Shown piece by piece: positions 43,141 to 51,102 of a stretch of 64,000 bases of DNA. The notes below the pieces were generated by a model. It ran no database searches, was not told the DNA's origin, and was given only the letters and a program-made list of their open reading frames with translations. The stretch's first letter is position 1. The number at the start of each line of letters is the position of its first letter. The position numbers and the translations under genes are program-made. The stretch is from Clostridiaceae bacterium (lineage in GTDB: Bacteria; Bacillota_I; Bacilli_A; Erysipelotrichales; Coprobacillaceae). Location: the NCBI GenBank assembly GCA_902363625.1, contig CABJAS010000005.1, forward strand, positions 226,663-290,662, written 5' to 3'.

Positions 43141-43169
43141 TTTTGTTTTAAAGGGAAATGTAGTATAAT
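43141..43169 (+). promoter_or_regulatory. Promoter for the glycolipid operon
   Basis: -10 TATAAT at 43164-43169 with TTTTGT at 43141-43146 as a weak -35 at 17 bp. The first gene starts at 43186 behind AGGTGAT, so the leader is short. Confidence 0.5.
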
Positions 43170-43185
43170 ACAGATAGGTGATAAA

Positions 43186-44190
43186 ATGAAAATAAAGTTA
43201 TACTTTGAAAATGAAAATGCCATTGCCAAGTCAGGAATCGGAAGAGCAATGAAGCATCAGGAAGAAGCATTGCGTTTAAATAATATTGAATATACAAAAG
43301 ACAGCTCCACAAAAGATTATGATATCCTGCATATCAATACCGTTTGGTATAACAGCTGGCGACAGGCAAGAAAAGCGAAGCGCTTAAAAAAGAAAATCGT
43401 GTTTCATGCGCATTCCACAGAAGAAGATTTTAAAAACTCATTTATGTTTAGTAATCTTCTTGCACCTCTCTATAAAAAATGGCTGATTCATATGTATAAC
43501 TTTGGCGATGTCATTGTAACCCCGACGCCGTATTCAAAAAGGGTATTGGAAAGTTATCATATTCAAAGAGAGATTTATCCAATTTCTAACGGGATCAATT
43601 TAAACAACTTTAAAAAGGACGCTGCGAAAGAAAAAGTATTCAGAGAATATTTTCAGCTTGCACCGGAACAGAAAGTGATTATCTGTGTCGGATGGTTTTT
43701 TGAAAGAAAAGGGTTTGATACTTTTTGTGAAGTAGCAGAACAGTTGCCGGAATACACATTTATTTGGTTTGGTGATAAACTTATGTCGGCGCCTACCAAC
43801 AATATTCGAAAGCTGATGATGAATCCGCCTAAAAATGTCATTCTTCCGGGTTATATCAGCGGAGATGTCATCAAAGGAGCATATTCTAATGCGGATGTGT
43901 TCTTTTTCCCAAGCCGAGAAGAAACAGAAGGAATTGTTGTATTGGAGGCTTTAGCGAGTGAGACGAATGTGCTTGTTCGTGATATTCCGGTTTTTGACGG
44001 CTGGCTAGTCGATAAAGAGAATTGTTATATGGGACATAATAATGAACAATTTATTACATTGATCAGACAGATCATCAACAAAGAAGTACCGGAATTAAAA
44101 GAAGCGGGGTATGAAGTGGCACGTAAGAGAAGCTTGCAGTATATTGGGGAAGATTTGAGAAAGGTATACGAGAGTGTACTGAAGAGGTAA
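43186..44190 (+). CDS. GT4 glycosyltransferase, probable diglycosyl-diacylglycerol synthase
   Basis: 334 residues. GT-B fold of family GT4: an N-terminal acceptor domain with SGIGRAMKHQEEAL, then VICVGWFFERKGFDTFCEVA and the donor-binding FFFPSREETEGIVVLEALAS with the E-x7-E pair. Short GT4 enzymes starting this way (LYFENENAIAKSGIGRAMKH) resemble CpoA/BgsA-type enzymes that add the second sugar to monoglucosyl-diacylglycerol. The companion gene at 45226 looks like the first-step enzyme, and a flippase-like protein lies between. The product would be membrane glycolipid or a lipoteichoic-acid anchor. Assignment of the exact sugar is inference. Confidence 0.75.
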   Translation: MKIKLYFENENAIAKSGIGRAMKHQEEALRLNNIEYTKDSSTKDYDILHINTVWYNSWRQARKAKRLKKKIVFHAHSTEEDFKNSFMFSNLLAPLYKKWLIHMYNFGDVIVTPTPYSKRVLESYHIQREIYPISNGINLNNFKKDAAKEKVFREYFQLAPEQKVIICVGWFFERKGFDTFCEVAEQLPEYTFIWFGDKLMSAPTNNIRKLMMNPPKNVILPGYISGDVIKGAYSNADVFFFPSREETEGIVVLEALASETNVLVRDIPVFDGWLVDKENCYMGHNNEQFITLIRQIINKEVPELKEAGYEVARKRSLQYIGEDLRKVYESVLKR

Positions 44191-44194
44191 CCTT

Positions 44195-45220
44195 ATGAAA
44201 GCGATAATAAAAAAATATGTCATGAACTTTGTCTGGATATTCTTATTTGCTTTTGTGGCGCTTTATTTTTCTTTAAAGGGTGAATTTCATCTTATTATGG
44301 ATACCATTAGAAACGCAAAAGTAAATTGGATTATCGTAGCTTTTATTTTTATGGTGGTCTACAATTTATTAGAGGGGTATGCCTTATCGATATTTGGGAA
44401 ACTTTATAATAAGGCGTATTCTTTTAGACAAGGCATTGTCAATTCTTTTTGTGCAACATTTTTTAATGGGATTACACCATTTCAAAGCGGAGGACAATTT
44501 GCTCAGGTGTATGTTTTCAACAAGCAGGGGATTCAGCCGTCGTATTCGGCTAGTATTCTTTTGATGAATTTTATAGTTTATCAATCGATTGTAGTGCTTT
44601 ATACACTGGTTATTGTACTATTTAAATATTCATATTACAGTAAGAATTTTTCAGAGTTTTTCTCTTTGGCTCTGATTGGATTTGCGATTAATTTTGTGGT
44701 TATCGTAGGGTTGTTTGTCGGAGCAAAATCTCGTACCTTACAAAGTTTCTTTGTCAATGTCGTCTTACGCATTGGAGCAAAAGTGAAAATCGTGAAAGAT
44801 TATGAAACAACAGCGATGAAAGTGGAACGTCATTTGGAAGACTTTCGCAATGAACTGAAGGTTCTGCAGAAAAATAAAAATATATTAATTACCGTATCGA
44901 TTATCAATGTTTTAAAATTAACCGTATTGTATATCGTGCCTTACTTTTGTGCCAAAGCACTAAGTTTAGATATTGCTCAGTTGCATGTCAGTGAGTTTAT
45001 CGGAATTACGGCATTTATTTATATGATCACTTCTTTTATCCCTATTCCGGGAGCTTCAGGAGGAAGTGAAGGAACATTCGTTATTATGTTCGGATTTTTA
45101 CTAGGAGGCGTTGGAGCTAAAAGCAGTATGATCGTTTGGCGTTTTGTAACGTATTACTTAATGCTGATTCTAGGGGCATTAGTCTTTGCTTTAGATCCGC
45201 AAATCAATCGAAAGGAATAG
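44195..45220 (+). CDS. Flippase-like (YbhN/LPG synthase TM) membrane protein
   Basis: 341 residues with about eight membrane helices and the conserved late motif FIPIPGASGGSEGTFVIMFGFL of the UPF0104 / lysylphosphatidylglycerol synthetase TM family. FNGITPFQSGGQFAQVYVFNKQG is the other family landmark. No aminoacyl-transferase domain is attached, so it is not MprF. Members are thought to move lipids or lipid-linked molecules between leaflets. Placed 4 bp after one GT4 gene and 5 bp before the next, it probably flips or channels the glycolipid. Confidence 0.85.
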   Translation: MKAIIKKYVMNFVWIFLFAFVALYFSLKGEFHLIMDTIRNAKVNWIIVAFIFMVVYNLLEGYALSIFGKLYNKAYSFRQGIVNSFCATFFNGITPFQSGGQFAQVYVFNKQGIQPSYSASILLMNFIVYQSIVVLYTLVIVLFKYSYYSKNFSEFFSLALIGFAINFVVIVGLFVGAKSRTLQSFFVNVVLRIGAKVKIVKDYETTAMKVERHLEDFRNELKVLQKNKNILITVSIINVLKLTVLYIVPYFCAKALSLDIAQLHVSEFIGITAFIYMITSFIPIPGASGGSEGTFVIMFGFLLGGVGAKSSMIVWRFVTYYLMLILGALVFALDPQINRKE

Positions 45221-45225
45221 AAATT

Positions 45226-47202
45226 ATGAAGATTGGAATTTTTACAGATACATATTTACCGGATATCAATGGAGTTGCGACATCTTCTCACATCTTACGT
45301 CATGCGTTGGAAAAGCATGGGCATGAAGTATTGATTGTGACTTCTGAACTACCAGATGACAGTGACTATAAAGATGAAGAGAATGTACTGCGACTGCCAG
45401 GGATTGAAATGAAGAAAATATATGGCTATCGCATTTCAAATATCTTTTCTTTCAAGGGAATGAAAGAAATTACGAATCAGGGCTTGGACGTTATTCATAT
45501 TCAGACGGAGTTTGGCATTGGCATATTTGGAAAGATTGCTGCGCAAATTCTAAACTTGCCGGTGGTTTATACGTACCATACGATGTATGAGGACTATACG
45601 CATTATGTTGCCGGAGGACTGACACCGCTGAATACGATTGTGAAAAAGTCAATTGAAAATATCAGCCGTATTTATGGGGATAATTGTACAGAACTGATCG
45701 TTCCTTCGGAAAAAACTAAAGAAGCGTTGATCAGCTATGGCTTAGAAAAAGATGCCCATATCATTCCGACCGGATTGATCCTGGATGCGTTTGATGAAAA
45801 GAATATTGAGAAGGAAAAAGTAGCGGCAATTCGTGAACAATATCAGATTAAAGATGAATTTGTTGTGACCTTTTTAGGGCGCTTAGCTCCTGAAAAAAGC
45901 GTAGAACTCATTCTTGAAGCCGGAGCATTGCTAAAGCAGGATGGGGTACATTTTAAAATGATGATTGTCGGAAAAGGACCATCATTAGATGATCTGAAGG
46001 AAGAAGCACGCCGTTTGAAAATTGATGATGTAGTGATTTTTACCGGACCGGTGACAAGCGATCAGGTGCCTAACTACTACCATGCTTCTGATCTGTTTGT
46101 ATCAGCATCAATTACAGAGACACAGGGCTTGACTTTCATAGAAGCTCAGGCATCCGGTTTAGTGGTGCTGGCACGTCATGATAAGAATTTAGAAAGTGTG
46201 ATTGTAGATGGAAAGAACGGTTTCTATTTTACAGATGCGAAAGATTTAGCGGAAAAAATTAAGATGGTGCAAATGATGGATACGGCAGATATTCGTCATC
46301 AAGCTTATTTAGATGCACAGCAATACAGTGATGATGTATTTTATGAAAAGGTCTATGGTGTTTATCAGTTAGCGATTGAGCATAAACACTATAGCTACAA
46401 AGTACAGAATTTATTTCCTTTAAAAAACAATCGTTATGAATGTGTTTTGAAATCAGATGAAAATGAAATTACTTTTGAACTTCCGGAAAGCATTATTAAT
46501 AAATATGGCTTATATAAAGGAAAAACCGTTGAGCGTGATGAATTCGATGCTTTAAATGATCATGAAAAGGTGGCGGAAGCTTATCAAAGAGCATTACGTT
46601 TTTTGACAGTTAAAGACTATACTAAAAAACAAATTATCGAAAAATTGAATCGTTTGGAACTTTATGATGATATTCAGATTGATATGACAGTGAATCTTTT
46701 GATGGATAAGAATCTGATCAATGATGAAGAGTACACGATTGATTATTTACAGAGAGCCTCAAAGCTTGGATTGGGAATCAACAAGGCAATCAGTAATCTG
46801 AGAATGAAGGGAATTGAAGATGAGGTAATCGAAAAGAATCGAGAAGCCTATGGTGAAGAGCAGGAATATGAAACAGCTTTGGAAATCGTTGAAAAAGCCT
46901 ATGCTGCTAATTCACGCAAGTCACGTACAGCGATGATCGATGCGATTGCAGATAAGTTGTACTTAAAAGGGTTCTCGTCAGCTGTTATCAATAAGGTAAT
47001 GACGACATTTGATTTCTATGCCGATGAAGAATTAGAAGAAGAATTGATATTAAAGGAATTTGATAAAGCATTTAAGCGTTATAGTCAGAAGTTTGATGGC
47101 AAGCCTTTATATAATAAAATCTATATCTATTTAATGAGAAAAGGATTTGACTATCAATTGATTAAACAAGTAATGAAAGAGAGCGGTTATGAAGATGAGT
47201 AA
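45226..47202 (+). CDS. GT4 glycosyltransferase fused to a complete RecX domain
   Basis: 658 residues from ATG 45226. Residues 1-385 are a GT4 enzyme of the monoglucosyl-diacylglycerol synthase type: FTDTYLPDINGVATSSHIL, TYHTMYEDYTHYV, FLGRLAPEKSVELI and SASITETQGLTFIEA with the E298-x7-E306 donor site. Residues 400-658 are RecX-like: a beta-rich start (NNRYECVLKSDENEITFELP, then INKYGLYKG) and three-helix repeats (AYQRALRFLTVKDYTKKQI, LIDEEY-type NLINDEEYTIDYLQRAS, LRMKGIEDEVI, LYLKGFSSAVI). RecX normally restrains RecA. No in-frame ATG with a ribosome site lies at the junction. Frame is open throughout; the next gene overlaps its 3' end. Confidence 0.9.
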   Translation: MKIGIFTDTYLPDINGVATSSHILRHALEKHGHEVLIVTSELPDDSDYKDEENVLRLPGIEMKKIYGYRISNIFSFKGMKEITNQGLDVIHIQTEFGIGIFGKIAAQILNLPVVYTYHTMYEDYTHYVAGGLTPLNTIVKKSIENISRIYGDNCTELIVPSEKTKEALISYGLEKDAHIIPTGLILDAFDEKNIEKEKVAAIREQYQIKDEFVVTFLGRLAPEKSVELILEAGALLKQDGVHFKMMIVGKGPSLDDLKEEARRLKIDDVVIFTGPVTSDQVPNYYHASDLFVSASITETQGLTFIEAQASGLVVLARHDKNLESVIVDGKNGFYFTDAKDLAEKIKMVQMMDTADIRHQAYLDAQQYSDDVFYEKVYGVYQLAIEHKHYSYKVQNLFPLKNNRYECVLKSDENEITFELPESIINKYGLYKGKTVERDEFDALNDHEKVAEAYQRALRFLTVKDYTKKQIIEKLNRLELYDDIQIDMTVNLLMDKNLINDEEYTIDYLQRASKLGLGINKAISNLRMKGIEDEVIEKNREAYGEEQEYETALEIVEKAYAANSRKSRTAMIDAIADKLYLKGFSSAVINKVMTTFDFYADEELEEELILKEFDKAFKRYSQKFDGKPLYNKIYIYLMRKGFDYQLIKQVMKESGYEDE

Positions 47203-48130
47203 AAAAATCCAGGAAATAAAGGCAGGAGATAATGGAGTCGAATTTGATGCCATTATCACACATGTAGTCAACGGAAAGACGAATAAAGCCCCTTATCTTT
47301 CTTTAACATTTCAAGATGCAACAGGATTGCTGGACGCAAAATTATGGGCAGCAACACCGGAACAGATTGCTACTGTAACAGCGGGGAAAGTTGTTCATGT
47401 CGTAGGTGATGCGATAAAATATAATGATGATTTGCAGTTAAAGGTCAATAAGCTTCAAATCTTGGATTCGAGTGAAGAAGAACAGGTGAAATATTTAAAA
47501 GCAGCGCCGATGGAAAGAGAAGATCTGCTTACAGGGATTAAAGAGTATGTTTCTAAGATTGAAAATAAAAAGCTGAATACGATTGTATCAGCATTGTTTA
47601 GTGAACATCAGGATCTTTATGTGATCTTTCCGGCAGCAAGCCGCAACCATCATGAATATGTATCCGGATTAGCCTATCATACTTTATCAATGCTTCAGAT
47701 TGCCGAAACATTATGTCAGCAGTATGAAACACTAAACAGAGATCTGCTGTTTTCCGGAGTGATTATGCATGATTTAGGCAAAGTGTTTGAATTAAGCGGA
47801 CCGATTGTTCCTGAATATACGATGGAAGGTAAGCTGCTTGGTCATATTTCGATTGCTCAGGCCTTAGTTGAGCATTGTGCAAAAGAAAAACAGATTGAGG
47901 GAGAAGAGGTTGTTTTATTAAAACATATGATCCTATCGCATCATGGAAAGATGGAATATGGGTCACCGGTGCTGCCTTTAGTAAAGGAAGCGGAGATCTT
48001 ATATTTAATTGACAATATCGATGCCCGCATGAATATGATGGACAAAGCTCTTGAAGGAGTTGAACCGGGAGGCTTCACTAAACGTGTGTTCTCTTTGGAA
48101 AATCGCAGTTTTTATAAACCTAAGCTATAA
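47189..48130 (+). CDS. yhaM: 3'-5' exoribonuclease YhaM
   Basis: 313 residues. N-terminal OB fold (EFDAIITHVVNGKTNKAPYL, LDAKLWAATPEQ) and a C-terminal HD domain with YHTLSMLQIAETL (His) and VIMHDLGKV (HD pair), then HHGKMEYGS. This is the YhaM/CBF1 layout: a cytosolic exonuclease on single-stranded RNA and DNA with Mn2+ or Co2+. It overlaps the RecX-fusion gene by 14 bp and is probably translated by coupling; a second ATG at 47195 is equally possible. Neighbouring a RecX domain, it links the operon to nucleic-acid metabolism. Confidence 0.9.
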   Translation: MKMSKKIQEIKAGDNGVEFDAIITHVVNGKTNKAPYLSLTFQDATGLLDAKLWAATPEQIATVTAGKVVHVVGDAIKYNDDLQLKVNKLQILDSSEEEQVKYLKAAPMEREDLLTGIKEYVSKIENKKLNTIVSALFSEHQDLYVIFPAASRNHHEYVSGLAYHTLSMLQIAETLCQQYETLNRDLLFSGVIMHDLGKVFELSGPIVPEYTMEGKLLGHISIAQALVEHCAKEKQIEGEEVVLLKHMILSHHGKMEYGSPVLPLVKEAEILYLIDNIDARMNMMDKALEGVEPGGFTKRVFSLENRSFYKPKL

Positions 48131-48135
48131 GAATA

Positions 48136-48163
48136 AAGATCCGGAATAATAACCGGATCTTTT
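48136..48163 (+). terminator. Bidirectional terminator between yhaM and the HIT gene
   Basis: AAGATCCGG (48136-48144) pairs with CCGGATCTT (48153-48161), T- and A-runs on the respective sides. Confidence 0.85.
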
Positions 48164-48566
48164 ACTTTAGTATTTCATTTTTAATTTCTTCTAAATCCCA
48201 TTTTCCCTGATGATCTGTGAATTTTGGCTCAAATCCATCATACTGATCATATCTGGGGATAATATGGAAATGCAGATGACTGACCGTTTGTCCGGCTGCT
48301 TCTTTAGCGTTTGTTAAGATATTTATCCCTTGGGCATTTAGGTTTTCCTTGATCTGATTGGCTAATGTTTTGGCTACCACAATCATATGTGCCAAAGCTT
48401 CATCGTCTGCTTCTAAGACGGAATCATAATGCACTTTACTGATTACTAAAGCGTGACCTCTGGTTGCCTGAGAAAGATCGAGAATCGCCATACAGATATC
48501 ATCTTCATAAAGAACGGTGCTGTTGATTTGATGATCTTTAATCATACAAAAAATACAATCTGACAT
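48162..48566 (-). CDS. HIT-family nucleotide hydrolase (Hit/HINT type)
   Basis: 134 residues from the ATG at 48566 (AGGAGG site); a longer start is rejected. CIFCMIKD with the zinc-type cysteines at the N-terminus, YEDDICMAILDLSQATRGHALV, and the catalytic HxHxH as SHLHFHIIPR near 95. HIT proteins cleave AMP-lysine, AMP-linked or dinucleotide substrates. In Firmicutes this gene often sits next to prsA, as here on the same strand. Cytosolic. Confidence 0.92.
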   Translation of the reverse strand: MSDCIFCMIKDHQINSTVLYEDDICMAILDLSQATRGHALVISKVHYDSVLEADDEALAHMIVVAKTLANQIKENLNAQGINILTNAKEAAGQTVSHLHFHIIPRYDQYDGFEPKFTDHQGKWDLEEIKNEILK

Positions 48567-48597
48567 AAGTAATCCCTCCTGTTTTATTCTAACATAA

Positions 48598-48617
48598 AAA
48601 GGGCTAAAACAGCCCAA
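48598..48617 (-). terminator. Terminator after the prsA pair
   Basis: GGGCT (48601-48605) pairs with AGCCC (48611-48615); TTTTTA follows on the minus strand. Confidence 0.7.
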
Positions 48618-49496
48618 TTATTTAAGATAATTTTCATTAATTCCCTTGATGTCTTCAGTTAATCCTTTTTCAAAAACTTCAAATTGATAAGCTTTTAAAT
48701 AATGTGCTTCTGCTTCAGAAGTTACATCTGTAATCGCTAATAAGCTTGTGACAATGGCATCTTTGTTTGCTTGACGGTCGGTATCCATAACGTTGATGAC
48801 GGCATACTTTCCATCCGATAAAGCAACCGGCACACTGTACATTCCCTCAGTTGTGAAAGAGGTTGACATTTTCGCAATGCTGCTGTCCACTGTACTTGTC
48901 GAAGCTTTTGTATAAGTCAGTTTTTTATCCGGCACACTGCCAGTTGCCTCATTGGCAGCATCTTCAAAAGTCATTTCACCGTTATCGATTTTACCGATAT
49001 AGCTGATCGCATCGGATTCATTGTCTACACTGAAATAACGAATATAAGCATAACCGTATTTTTCAGCTAAAGTATCAAAGTTTTCTTCGATATACTTTTG
49101 TATCATTAATGTTTGTTTAACACTTGGTTCGATCATTTCTGCTTTATAGCTGTCTATTGAATCAAAACCATTTGATTTAACGTATTCTAACAGCTTATCT
49201 TCTCCGCCGAGCATATCTGTATAAGATTTGATCGTTTCATTTACTTTATTATTGATTGCCTCTGTATCTGTGACTTCAATATTTGCCGCTATCAATAAAG
49301 CCTCATTTACAACTTTGTTGGCACCATAAGTAGAAAGCAGGCTTTCATAAATTTTTTGTTTTGTGAGTTCAATTCCGTTTTCTGTTTTAACAGCAATGTT
49401 ATCGCCATCTGTCACTTTTGAAGTGATGGTGGTTTTATTAGAGGTGCACCCGCTAAGAAGTAACGCCACTGCTGCAATTATCATTGTTTTTTTCAT
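48618..49496 (-). CDS. PrsA-like lipoprotein with degenerate parvulin domain
   Basis: 292 residues. Lipoprotein signal (MKKTMIIAAVALLLSGCTSN; lipobox LSGC, lipidated Cys17). The SurA_N-like helical region (20-140) matches its upstream neighbour, but the parvulin core is poor: IRYFSVDNESDAISYIGKI stands where a HILV motif is expected and the usual NGGxLG and GYHII blocks are missing. It is probably a chaperone-type foldase on the outer face of the membrane without isomerase activity. It follows the true prsA by 4 bp in one operon. Confidence 0.8.
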   Translation of the reverse strand: MKKTMIIAAVALLLSGCTSNKTTITSKVTDGDNIAVKTENGIELTKQKIYESLLSTYGANKVVNEALLIAANIEVTDTEAINNKVNETIKSYTDMLGGEDKLLEYVKSNGFDSIDSYKAEMIEPSVKQTLMIQKYIEENFDTLAEKYGYAYIRYFSVDNESDAISYIGKIDNGEMTFEDAANEATGSVPDKKLTYTKASTSTVDSSIAKMSTSFTTEGMYSVPVALSDGKYAVINVMDTDRQANKDAIVTSLLAITDVTSEAEAHYLKAYQFEVFEKGLTEDIKGINENYLK

Positions 49497-49500
49497 ATCA

Positions 49501-50457
49501 TTACCCCTGTCTTGATGTTTCTCTTTGTTCTAACGCACTTTTTACGTAATCAGTGACTGCTTTTTCGATGGTTTCATCTCCATATTGAACATTATATGAA
49601 TTGAAAACAATATACTCTAAGTATTGATCATAGAATGTATCAGATGACCAGTCTTTTAATGCAGAATCACTTGCAGACAGCTGTTCCTTAATCGTTTCTT
49701 TATCGGTGCTGTCAATCTTAATGATATGGTAGCCATATTCACTTTTTACCGGTTCGCTGACTTCACCTTCGTTCATTTCCAGCATCTTTGTTTTGAATGC
49801 TTCAACAAAGTTTGTTTTATTATCACAGACTCCCAAGCTTCCGCCGTTTGAAGCAGATCCGTCATCTGAATATTCCTTTGCTGTTTCTTCAAATGATTTT
49901 CCTAAAGCCAGCAAATCTTGAACTTCTTTCAATTTTGCCGCTTCTTCTTCGGTTGGATTGTTAGGATCTGTCATCTTTACTAAGATATGGCTTACAATTC
50001 TTGGAGAAGTTAAATTATAATAATCTTCAAAGATTTCATCGAAGTGAGATTCGATATATTGATTCATAAATTCTGAATATTGAAGATAGGTCATATAGGC
50101 ATCCTTATATTCATCAAGATCACTATATCCCATATTTTTAAGTTGTGTTTTTAATGTATCTTCCTTACCGGAATAATTTTGCTTAACCGAATTGATCATG
50201 ACATCGGCTTCTGTTTTCATATCCTCTGTAGCCGGACATTCCTTTTTCACAATTTCCTGCAAGATAACCTGATAAAGCGTTTGCGCTCCTGAGGCTGAAG
50301 AAATGATGCCATCATAAATATCATCAGCGAATATATATTCACCGTTTACTGAAGCCAGTGCTGATTTCCCATCAACTGTTTTGCCGGTTGTGCTTGAACA
50401 CCCGCTCAATACTAGCATGGAAGCGATCGCTAACGCAGCTATTTTGTTTCGTTTCAT
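49501..50457 (-). CDS. prsA: Foldase PrsA, peptidyl-prolyl isomerase lipoprotein
   Basis: 318 residues with signal peptide and lipobox (LVLSGCSS, lipidated Cys20). Helical chaperone segments flank a parvulin PPIase domain at about 150-255: SHILVKMTDPN, SFEETAKEYSDDGSASNGGS and SEYGYHIIKI. PrsA helps secreted proteins fold after Sec export and is anchored outside the membrane. AAGGAGG ribosome site. First gene of a two-gene operon. Confidence 0.93.
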   Translation of the reverse strand: MKRNKIAALAIASMLVLSGCSSTTGKTVDGKSALASVNGEYIFADDIYDGIISSASGAQTLYQVILQEIVKKECPATEDMKTEADVMINSVKQNYSGKEDTLKTQLKNMGYSDLDEYKDAYMTYLQYSEFMNQYIESHFDEIFEDYYNLTSPRIVSHILVKMTDPNNPTEEEAAKLKEVQDLLALGKSFEETAKEYSDDGSASNGGSLGVCDNKTNFVEAFKTKMLEMNEGEVSEPVKSEYGYHIIKIDSTDKETIKEQLSASDSALKDWSSDTFYDQYLEYIVFNSYNVQYGDETIEKAVTDYVKSALEQRETSRQG

Positions 50458-50551
50458 ATGATCCTCCTTAAATTTAACAGTCTTATTATAAACTTTTTAT
50501 ATATTTTTTTCAATAAAATAGGCGAAAACACATGAGGATTATGCATTTTCC

Positions 50552-50560
50552 CATAATATA
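50552..50560 (+). promoter_or_regulatory. Candidate mother-cell (sigma-E/K-type) -10 element
   Basis: CATAATATA fits the CATANNNTA form of sporulation mother-cell promoters, 25 bp before the first YjcZ-like gene. The -35 part is not convincing, so this is tentative. Confidence 0.35.
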
Positions 50561-50584
50561 TACTAAGAGTGTGAGGTGAGATTG

Positions 50585-50677
50585 ATGGAAGAATGTCGAG
50601 GAAGAAAAAATCCATTTGTTTTGGTCATTGTTTTGTTCATCCTTTTGATTATCATTGGCTGCGTATGTAACACTTGA
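50585..50677 (+). CDS. YjcZ-like sporulation mini-protein
   Basis: 30 residues behind GAGGTGAG. A polar start (MEECRGRKNP) is followed by a single membrane segment FVLVIVLFILLIIIGCVC, the pattern of YjcZ-family spore proteins (FALIVVLFILLIIVG). These peptides are made in sporulating cells and are membrane- or coat-associated; the function is unknown. A second copy starts 14 bp downstream. Confidence 0.8.
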   Translation: MEECRGRKNPFVLVIVLFILLIIIGCVCNT

Positions 50678-50691
50678 AGGGAGGGGAAAAT

Positions 50692-50769
50692 ATGTTAGCT
50701 CATGAAAACTCTTTTTGCTTGATCTTAGTCTTATTTATCCTATTAGTTATCATCTGTGGTATCTTTTAA
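50692..50769 (+). CDS. YjcZ-like sporulation mini-protein, second copy
   Basis: 25 residues behind GGGAGGGG. After MLAHENS comes FCLILVLFILLVIICGIF, nearly the same helix as its neighbour (identical VLFILL core). It is the tandem partner of the 50585 gene and shares its transcript, which ends at two hairpin terminators. Confidence 0.8.
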   Translation: MLAHENSFCLILVLFILLVIICGIF

Positions 50770-50814
50770 TAGGAAGAAAAAGCAAACAAAAAAGAAAAAA
50801 TCAGTATAAATAAT

Positions 50815-50848
50815 ACCTCATAGCAATCAAGCTGTGGGGTGTTTTTTA
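50815..50848 (+). terminator. Terminator 1 after the YjcZ-like pair
   Basis: ACCTCATAGC (50815-50824) pairs with GCTGTGGGGT (50831-50840, two G-U pairs), followed by GTTTTTTATT. Confidence 0.78.
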
Positions 50849-50855
50849 TTTGCAG

Positions 50856-50884
50856 GCACCTTGATATTTCTAAGGTGCTTTTTA
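50856..50884 (+). terminator. Terminator 2 after the YjcZ-like pair
   Basis: GCACCTT (50856-50862) pairs with AAGGTGC (50872-50878), followed by TTTTTATAA; it backs up the terminator just upstream. Confidence 0.78.
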
Positions 50885-50917
50885 TAATAAACAACAAAGA
50901 ATAGTAAGGTGAAAACT

Positions 50918-50989
50918 ATGGAAATAGATAAACTGTTTGCACAGCTGCGTCAATGCGTTCATTATTTATATCACGGCAATGAAGGCTAG
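50918..50989 (+). pseudogene. Possible N-terminal remnant of a MarR-type regulator
   Basis: ATG 50918 follows AAGGTGAA and opens 23 codons (MEIDKLFAQLRQCVHYLYHG then NEG) before TAG. The LRQC-HYLYH segment resembles the first helix of a MarR subgroup, and no continuation is seen downstream in any frame. It could alternatively be a free-standing small peptide. Confidence 0.35.
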
Positions 50990-51074
50990 GAAAGAATACA
51001 GGTAATCTTAAGTGAGAAAGAATGTACATGATTTATTGAAAATCGTGTCTATATCATTTTAAAAGCAGAAAAGA

Positions 51075-51101
51075 GAACTGAGCATCATCAGTTCCCTTTT
51101 T
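51075..51101 (-). terminator. Terminator after the second AI-2E-family gene
   Basis: GAACTG (51075-51080) pairs with CAGTTC (51089-51094). It has T-rich flanks on both strands and so probably works in both directions. Confidence 0.65.
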
Positions 51102-51102
51102 G

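Noticed and set aside
45136..45225. Start of the GT4-RecX gene at 45136
   Set aside because: The extra 30 residues overlap the flippase-like gene in another frame and do not resemble a glycosyltransferase N-terminus.
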